Assembly: GCA_021521415.1 (NCBI GenBank)
Contig: JAIQDT010005794.1
Span: forward strand, 62,001 to 126,000
Source: Bidens hawaiensis
Lineage: Eukaryota > Streptophyta > Magnoliopsida > Asterales > Asteraceae
Direction: 5' to 3'
DNA length: 64,000 nt
Shown here: one piece after another, positions 57,733 to 64,000 of the stretch
Position numbering within the stretch: the stretch's first letter is position 1
Layout: each line of letters begins with the position of its first letter
Made by a program: the position numbers and the translations under genes
Notes under the pieces: generated by a model
Database searches by the model: none
The model's input: the letters and a program-made list of their open reading frames with translations, nothing else
Told to the model about the DNA's origin: nothing

Positions 57733-60459
57733 TGTGACAATCGTCAATTTCAGGTTAACCTCGTTAACTCAACTCCGTTAATTCAAACTTTAAGATCGTT
57801 GAATCTATAACTCATACTTCATTACATTTAAACTAGGGTTTAAATGACGCTTAACACTTACTACATGTGTAGTAGTCTTTCGGGATTTGCACCGAAACGC
57901 AAACGATTGAGGAATAAACGAAGCACACTAAAACACTAATGATGTGATAACTATGTGTTAGGATTATGTGTTATATTATTGTCATGATTATGTGCAAGTT
58001 AGGATAGAATGTTCTAGAAAAACAACACTTGAAAGTAGAAGGACTAGAGTGTAACTTGTTTGTTTATAAATATATCACTAATAAACAAACCCTAACCTAT
58101 TATTCTAAACCTACAACACCACCGATCGGCTCTCTCTCCCTCTCTTGACCCACGGCTGCCGTCCACCATCACACACATATACACATCAAATCAAGAGATT
58201 AATCCAAGAACTAGGTGCTAGGAAGGTATACTTGATCATCTCTTACCTCTTTGTTGTTTAATTTTGATGTTTGATGGGTTGTGTGAAAACCCTAAATCGG
58301 CCGATCTTGTATGTATGTGATTGTTATGATTCTTGTTAGTTGGATAATAGATTGATAACTAGATTGATATTGATACATGATTGATTGTTGTTCTTGATTT
58401 GAATTAAAACACAAACCCTAATCTTGTATGTATGGTGTGATTGATATGCATGGATAGTAGTTATAGTGTCTAGAGGGTTATATGGATGCATGATAGTTCA
58501 TAGATTGTTATTATGATGAGTTTTGATGTGAACAGATTCTGGACAGAACGTATATACGATGTTTAACTGACTGTAACGAAGTGTAAACGTGAAAATTGAT
58601 TGAGATTGTGGGTACTGCAGTAAACTAGGTTGAGTCTAGTTTCTATGAAGTATAAATTCGTAATTTTTGGATAAGTGGAAGTATACTTTTATGATTTTAC
58701 AAAAACGTGATGCAAAGCTGAGCTGTTAGACCTGCTGTTAGGTTATGTTGTAAATGTTATATCTCATGAACTACGAGACCAATTGGGTTGGTTCCACTTC
58801 TGGAGGTTGACTCACTGAGTTAGGAACCAAACCCAAGTGGTCTTGCATTTATTGGATTTTTCGTTTAACGGGAATTGCAAATAACATTCTGATGTGCATG
58901 AATCTGACTGATATAAGTTAGCTGTAATGTTTTGATCATTATGAACAGTCTATATGGAATAAAAATAAGATAAAAGATGTTCTGGAAACCTAAGATATGT
59001 ATGCTCCTGTGGTAATTTTTGGTAAATTAATTGAGACGTTATAATCGGTAAACTAGTGCAATCTTTCAAGTAGAAATTCTGTCATAACGAAACTAGCTGC
59101 TGAGTTGTATAGGAATGCATGAAATATGATAGTTTTTATATAATTGTTGTATTTTGACCAAAATACCCTTGCGGGGAATAGTTGCTAGTTGATTGCCATG
59201 AATTGACCAAATTGCCCTTATGGGGAATAATGGTTAGTTAGTCTTTGTTTGTTGACCAAAATGCCCCTACGGGAATAATTGCTAATAAGTATGTTATTAA
59301 TACGTGACACGAAAGTAATTGCTCACTCATGTATCGTATCACAATTTTACTTGTTTAAGTCACACACGATTCACAAACGAAACACGAAACATGTTACGTG
59401 CATAGGTATTATGTGCCGAGTCTAGAGACTCGTTAAACATTCCGATACTTAGAAAATCTCTTTGTTATTTTAGAACGCTAGAGAGTTTTCTACGACGCGC
59501 ATCACTCGGTGATCTAGATCGGATATTCTTCGCAAACAGTGAGTTCACTTACCCCACTCTTAAACTGTTTTCAAACTTTTTTCACTTGGGGGAGATAACA
59601 TACTCCGATAAACATATTTTCTGAGATAAACGCATATGAAAGATTTTGTTATAAATTATATATCACTTGTAAAGGCTAAGCGGCATACGTAACATTTGAA
59701 GTCCCACACATCGGACCGGTTAATATTTGGAATAGCGAGTCACTTTTGGGTAGTACTACTGGGTTTGACAAACCCCACCCGACGCTAAGCTCAACTGGAG
59801 GTTGAGTGGGTGTAAATTTTGGCTAACACTTACCATGGTCTGGAGGACCTGGTGACGGGCACTTGATAAACAGTCAGCTTCGGTCGCGAACCACTTAGCG
59901 ATACTTGTTGTATAGATTAGCTACCTATCGATATATAATTTGACATAACACTATCTGGTAATGCAAAACACTTAAACGCTGTAACGTGGTTACACACTTA
60001 AACGCTGTAACGTGGTTACACACTTAAACGCTGTAACGTAGTTACACACTCAAACGCTGTAACGTGGTAACACACTCAAACGTCGTAACGGGGTTACGCA
60101 ACATTTAAACGTCGTAACGAGGTTACGCAAAACGCTAAACGATTTATCTTATTTTACTTGTGAACTCACCAACCTTGTGTTGACACTTTTAGTATGTTAT
60201 TCTCAGGTAGCCGAGGCGGGCGCGCGGTTTAGGAGCATGCATTAATGAAAACACTTTTATTCTGCAAACTTAATTTTAACAGTTACATTTGGTTTTAAGT
60301 CGTCCTGCGTGACGCAACTTTTGAATTAAGGTTTTACGCTTCCGCACTTACTTTCATTTAAACGTTTTTCTTTGGTTTGGTTATAACTAATGATTCCGAT
60401 CCTGCCAGTTCACACCCTCTGACGGTAAAACTCCGTTAGTGGATTTTGAGGGTGTGACA
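57733..60459 (+). repeat. 3' LTR of the young Tekay-type element
   Basis: 2727 bp, same length as the 5' LTR; about five single-base differences (for example near 58752, 59574, 59579, 59677 and 60064). Confidence 0.97.
59968..60130. repeat. 26-bp tandem array in the 3' LTR
   Basis: Same array as at 51328-51490, with one base different. Confidence 0.9.
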
Positions 60460-60464
60460 ATACC
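60460..60464. repeat. 5-bp target site duplication atacc (right)
   Basis: Matches 49088-49092; the host transposase reading frame resumes directly after it. Confidence 0.95.
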
Positions 60465-60741
60465 AGGCCCTGATATGTGGGCACCCTCAAAATGCCCAAC
60501 AATAATAACTACACCTAAACATCATACTCAGATTGGCAGACCGAAGAAGAGCAGGAAGAAGGCACTAGGCGAGAAGAAGAAATTGGCAGCTAGCAAGAAG
60601 ATGAAGAGGAAGATTGAAGAGGTTCAGGAAGTGTTTTCTGCAGAAGGAAGACTTACCAAGTTGGGGCATGAAAAAAGTTGTGGAAGATGTGGAGGTTACG
60701 GACACAACATCAGAACTTGCAGGGCACCAATTCAACCATAA

Positions 60742-61044
60742 TGATGTCAACTATAAAGTTGTGTTTGAGTTAGATTGATGGTGTGTGATCCTATTTAAGA
60801 CTTTTGTTTGAACTTGCTGGTACCATGTGTGTGTTATCATGGTTTGTGTTTGAAACAATTTAAGACTTGTAGCATGTGTGTTTGATTTGGGACATGATGG
60901 TTTGTATGCTATTTTGACAGTATTTGTTTAATGCTTTTAAAACTAGTAGCATGTAGGCAAATCATGCAAACATTACAATAGATTTAATCATGTCAAATTA
61001 ATGTACAATTCAAATGCAAACAATACTAGAAACTAACTACAATG
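60742..61044. other. 3' region between the convergent MULE genes
   Basis: T-rich DNA after the transposase stop and before the minus-strand acidic ORF; no coding signal. Confidence 0.5.
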
Positions 61045-61287
61045 TTACTTCCAATGACAATCATCATTTGACCAGTCAGAGTCCCACACTGGATCGTCTT
61101 CGTATGGATCATGAAAGTAAACTTCTTCCGGCTCACTGGTGTACTTGAAAGCTGCTTTCACAACCTCAGGGTCATAATCATCACCAGGATCCATTTCATA
61201 TTCTTCCCTTTGTCTAAATAAGTCATCTTCTTGCACTAAATAAGCCATCAACTCATCTTCACCCAATTGATATTCCTTGTCTTCCAT
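61045..61287 (-). CDS. small acidic ORF carried by the MULE
   Basis: 80 residues, ATG at 61287, stop at 61045-61047. It is strongly acidic (MEDKEYQLGEDELMAYL, then DPGDDYDPEVVKAA and a DPYEDDPVWDSDW tail), with aromatic residues among the acids. It lies downstream of the GRF gene on the same strand and inside the MULE ends. It could be its last exon or a separate gene. I know no family for it. Confidence 0.45.
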   Translation of the reverse strand: MEDKEYQLGEDELMAYLVQEDDLFRQREEYEMDPGDDYDPEVVKAAFKYTSEPEEVYFHDPYEDDPVWDSDWSNDDCHWK

Positions 61288-61501
61288 TTGACTTTTGCCT
61301 TGGTCAAACTACACTTTATCAATTTCATCGTTCCCTAACTCAACATTCTCAGTTTCATCATGGCTGCAACATGACTGATAATGTGGAACACAAATTTAAA
61401 GTAAATAGATGAAACAAGAAGCTCTAAAATTTAACATAAACTAAAATAACAACAACAAAGATTACATTATCCCATACTACAAAGACAATGTTAACAGCTA
61501 A

Positions 61502-62002
61502 TCAATAAAAACACACATAAACGAAGAACAAAAACCAACTAATTCCTAGCAACATCTTCAAGCTTGTTACTTCTTTGGTTTTCATTCTTGCAAAATCATC
61601 TTTCTTGTTCATCATCTTCACCATTGCTTGAATTACCTTTTCACAACTAGGGCATGTGGGATCATCAGCCCATTATAGCCATTCACAACTCCCCTTCTGT
61701 AACAGACTAAATATATCAACAAATAAACAACCCTAATTCGATTCACAGATTAGAACAATTACCCCTAAAATTGACCTAAGCAACACGACAGACCAAATCA
61801 TCATCGATTAACAGAGTAGAACCCTAATTCGTGAGTAATTAAAACTTACACAGCACAAGAATCGACGCCCCGGGTTTGAATCGGTCCTGGATATCCGGTA
61901 ACATGTCGCGACACCACATGAACATCTCACACAAAGCTCATCCGCACGGCAAGGCTTGGAAGGTGAACCTGAGGAGAGTTGACTTGACTTGGATTGAGAC
62001 AT
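61502..62002 (-). pseudogene. GRF-type zinc-finger protein with C-terminal membrane segment, carried by the MULE
   Basis: Exon 1 is 62002-61850: a Ser-rich start (MSQSKSSQLSSGSPS), then CVRCSCGVATCYRIS and NPGRRFLCC, the first half of a GRF zinc finger. The donor is gtaagt and the intron is 61849-61697. Exon 2 is 61696-61502 and starts KGSCEWL, then TAA at 61675-61673, then WADDPTCPSCEKVIQAMV, as the family continues (the stop replaces one codon of the W-x-W region). The C-terminus is hydrophobic (SWFLFFVYVCFY), a likely membrane anchor. GRF fingers bind nucleic acid in known proteins. Here the gene reads away from the right TIR, which probably supplies its promoter. One nonsense codon makes this copy defective. 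Confidence 0.7.
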
Positions 62003-62277
62003 CCGTCAATCCGTCGCCGGATAATGAAATATTAAAGGGTTGAGAGAATCGCCGGAGATGGTAGCATAAAGGGAAAGGGGGTAGATCGATTAGTTATAAA
62101 GGAATCAGGGATAACATAGTAATTTCCTTTTTTTTAACGGGTCAACTGACAGTAGGAGTCAGAGAAACCCGCCGGAGAAACACAGTGGCCCAAACTTTGC
62201 AAATTCTTTTTCAGGGGTAAACCCATCGAACGTGGATATAAACCAGAGAGATAAAATGCAGATTTCTCTGACTTAAA

Positions 62278-62608
62278 AGAAGTTTGTTTGTTACAAGTGG
62301 TTAAACAATTGGCGCCATAACCCAATTCAATTGTATGGAGACAAAGCATTAACTGCCCTCTAATAATAATCAACTTTCTTATAGGTATTTACTTACCATA
62401 AGATACACAACTTGTTATATGGGATTATAAAAACAAATCGAAACTCAGAATAGGATCAATAACAAGCATCTTTTACAAAATAATTGGACGCGTGTATAAA
62501 TATCATCTATACAAGTATATCAAAGTCCGATATAAATATGATGTATGCCTCTTATGTTGTATCTTCTCTAGCCCGAAACAAGAAACAAACAAGATAACAA
62601 CCACCTGA
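62278..62608. other. spacer between the MULE and the PLD gene
   Basis: 331 bp that should include the 3' untranslated region of the minus-strand PLD gene. No repeat or gene seen. Confidence 0.6.
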
Positions 62609-64000
62609 TTAATGAAAAACTTGAGGTGATGCGTAGTACTCGCTTTCTTTAAAAACGGGCCTTAAATCTTCTTTGCACATAAAATCGGTAGGGAAACAAA
62701 CAAGATGCCCTCTCACACCCTCTAATCTAGCAATTGGATCAGTAGTCTTCATAGTCCCAGTTTGATGTAATTCCAACTTCTTTGGAGCTATTCCTAGGTC
62801 AATTGTTGTATGTCCTGATTTTCCTTTTAATTCACCCATTCCTTGCCTCAAAGATGCCCTGTGTTGTTTTTTCAAAGTATTTGTATAAAAATTAATTGAA
62901 AACCAGAATAAAACCCAAAAATGGAAAATGAAAAGGGGTAAAATGAAATATTGTACCTTGAATGGATAAAATCATTAGGGAGGCAAGAGAAAACATCTTG
63001 GTAGATCATGCTATTATTCTGTCATTAGCAAAGTATTGGAAAGTGTAAGCATAAAATAATACGAAAAACGGTGAGTTGGGTAACAGGTCAAAACAAGTCA
63101 TTTATTGGTACCTTATATTCTTAATATTTTTTTTATTGTCTAATATAAAAATTTTATATTTCAATGACCGCTAACTATTCGATTATTACCTTTGCTGTTG
63201 CCATCCATATGTCTTTGTAGGTAGAATCAATCACAGGGTCAGCTATTTTATTGATCTATAGGAAGACAAAACAAAATCATAATAAGATACTCTTACTTGA
63301 TGAATATTAATTAGTATCATACAAAACTAAGAACAACCTCAGTACTATGAAGACCAAGGTGTTCAGACCATAGTGAAAGCCGAAGACTTAATGCGAATTT
63401 TCCAGCCCTATATGGGTTGCCTCCCATATAAGATTCAACAACTTCTTTATCTTCAATAAGCACTCCAATCTGTATAGATTATATTACAACCAACTTAAAA
63501 ATAAATTTGATTCAGTCAAAAATGAAAAATTGTAGTAATTACCTCAGAATCGCGTAATCCAAGTAAACTTCTGTCATTAATATTTGCTGATCCAACAATG
63601 GCTGTTTTATCATCTATAATCATAACCTTGCTATGCACATATACCTGCATTAGCATACCACCTATAAATATATCTAAACATGTACGAAATATTAAAGGAA
63701 ATGCAACTAAAAGAAATGCAACAAGAAATATGGGCTTATAAAGATACCAGGCTGGTGGCGAGAAGCCCGTCATCAGAAATTTTACCATACGACCGAAGAC
63801 CATAAAAAGATATGTAGTCATGAACTTTGGGACCGATGCGATCAGAAAGAGTATGCAATATAGAATTGGGCCCTCTTGATATTGTTCTATATTGCCAATG
63901 CATAATAGCTCTTACAGATGCTGCACCAGCATCATCTAGTCCACCCTGGAATCCAGGTAATAATGGAATAACAACGATAACCCGAAAACACTGTTTTTCA
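62609..64000 (-). CDS. PLDZETA-like: phospholipase D zeta, last six exons (gene continues beyond the window)
   Basis: Minus-strand exons: 64000-63748 (partial), 63644-63543, 63469-63338, 63255-63190, 63018-62957 and 62858-62609, with stop at 62611-62609. All introns are GT-AG and the joins keep frame. The second catalytic HKD motif is in exon 63644-63543 ([20 protein letters not shown]). Upstream is [11 protein letters not shown], and the C-terminus reads [20 protein letters not shown] plus FH. These are marks of the PX-PH (zeta) class of plant phospholipase D, not the C2 class. The enzyme cleaves membrane phospholipids to phosphatidic acid and acts in root growth, vesicle traffic and phosphate starvation. 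No break is visible; exons 5' of this, with the PX and PH domains and the first HKD, lie outside. Confidence 0.93.

Larger units (their letters stand above)
49093..60459 (+). mobile_element. young, apparently coding-competent chromodomain (Tekay/Del-like) retrotransposon
   Basis: 11367 bp between perfect atacc duplications. Both LTRs are 2727 bp and differ at only about five positions by eye (about 0.2%). All parts are present: primer-binding site, ORF0 (one nonsense codon), an unbroken 1533-residue gag-pol, and a doubled hairpin/polypurine module. It belongs to the same group as the element at 8955-20415 but has different LTRs and no gag intron. It interrupts exon 4 of the MULE transposase. 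Confidence 0.97.
46407..60741 (+). pseudogene. MULE transposase (MURA-like), four exons, broken
   Basis: Exon 1 is 46407-46467; intron to 46547; exon 2 46548-48227; intron 48228-48299; exon 3 48300-48805; intron 48806-48871; exon 4 48872-49092, continuing at 60465-60741. The joins keep frame. Parts seen: a PB1-like N-terminus (HAFTIKVFHGGYF), a DUF-type DNA-binding block (CPWTMHISRQ, CVKAIPKKHNC), and the MULE core with LLGLDGCFMKG and FISDRQKGLIQA as likely catalytic Asp sites. A SWIM zinc finger (CTCRRWDLTGMPCKHA) and a C-terminal zinc knuckle (CGRCGGYGHNIRTC) follow. Direct repeats of ESVHEVSG give an acidic linker near 46940-47020. Breaks: frameshifts at about 46655-46750, TAA 47775-47777, a frameshift near 48357, and the retrotransposon in exon 4 after the RPIP codons. 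Confidence 0.88.
46092..62268 (+). mobile_element. gene-bearing Mutator-like element (MULE), split by a retrotransposon
   Basis: TIRs of about 130 bp: gagaaatctgtattttgtct at 46092, and the inverted right end gagaaatctgcattttatct. They continue through tggtttatatccacgttcga, gggccact and tctccggcgggtt. Flanks taacttaaa (46083-46091) and tgacttaaa (62269-62277) agree at eight of nine. Without the 11.4-kb retrotransposon at 49093-60459 it is about 4.8 kb. It carries a transposase on plus and, from the other TIR, a GRF zinc-finger gene on minus, with a small acidic ORF between. All three lie inside the TIRs, so the two ends act as divergent promoters. Confidence 0.88.

Noticed and set aside
60439..60464. 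Apparent start of a 100-residue ORF at 60439
   Set aside because: These codons lie in the LTR end and target duplication; the real content is the last transposase exon from 60465.

Overview
The window is repeat-rich nuclear DNA of a flowering plant. Spliced genes with plant-type introns (a phospholipase D zeta, an armadillo-repeat protein), plant LTR retrotransposon lineages (Athila, Tat and chromodomain Tekay/Del types) and Mutator-, hAT- and Harbinger-type DNA elements all point to a eudicot. An Asteraceae source is my guess from repeat style only. Nothing looks bacterial, organellar or CRISPR-like.

Layout. (1) 1-20954 is a nest of three retrotransposons. The oldest is a Tat-type element on the minus strand (decayed gag at 6811-8763, 5' LTR at about 8838-20954). 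An Athila-type element, whose 3' part fills 1-6810, lies in its protease region. A complete but mutated chromodomain element (8955-20415, target duplication gagag) lies in its LTR. (2) 20955-39620 has no convincing gene. It is a mosaic of small transposons: an 8-bp-TSD hAT MITE (23289-23444), a large palindromic element with a second palindrome inside (24037-26312), a solo LTR (27571-29245), a 1.28-kb hAT-like element (29699-30979), three Mutator-like TIR elements (32253-32665, 34142-35318, 36911-38970) and Harbinger-type MITEs. (3) 40058-41554 is an armadillo-repeat gene of two exons. (4) 42530-45690 holds a dispersed repeat array and a 1.8-kb Mutator-like element (43861-45680) with a Harbinger MITE inside it. 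(5) 46092-62268 is a gene-bearing Mutator-like element (MULE): a broken four-exon transposase on plus, and a GRF-type zinc-finger gene plus a small acidic ORF on minus. Its last transposase exon is split by a very young, apparently coding-competent Tekay-type retrotransposon (49093-60459, TSD atacc). (6) 62609-64000 holds the last six exons of a phospholipase D zeta gene on minus, cut by the window edge.

The only plausible host genes are the armadillo gene and PLD zeta; the rest is mobile DNA. The most interesting signals are: an extra pre-gag ORF (ORF0) shared by both Tekay-type elements; a precise 86-nt intron in gag of one of them and absent from the other; a small hairpin motif, doubled in both Tekay-type elements, just before the polypurine tract and also present in the Athila element; the GRF gene carried by the MULE; and a Mutator-like element carrying a small ORF built from two 12-residue repeats. 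All coordinates and alignments were made by eye.
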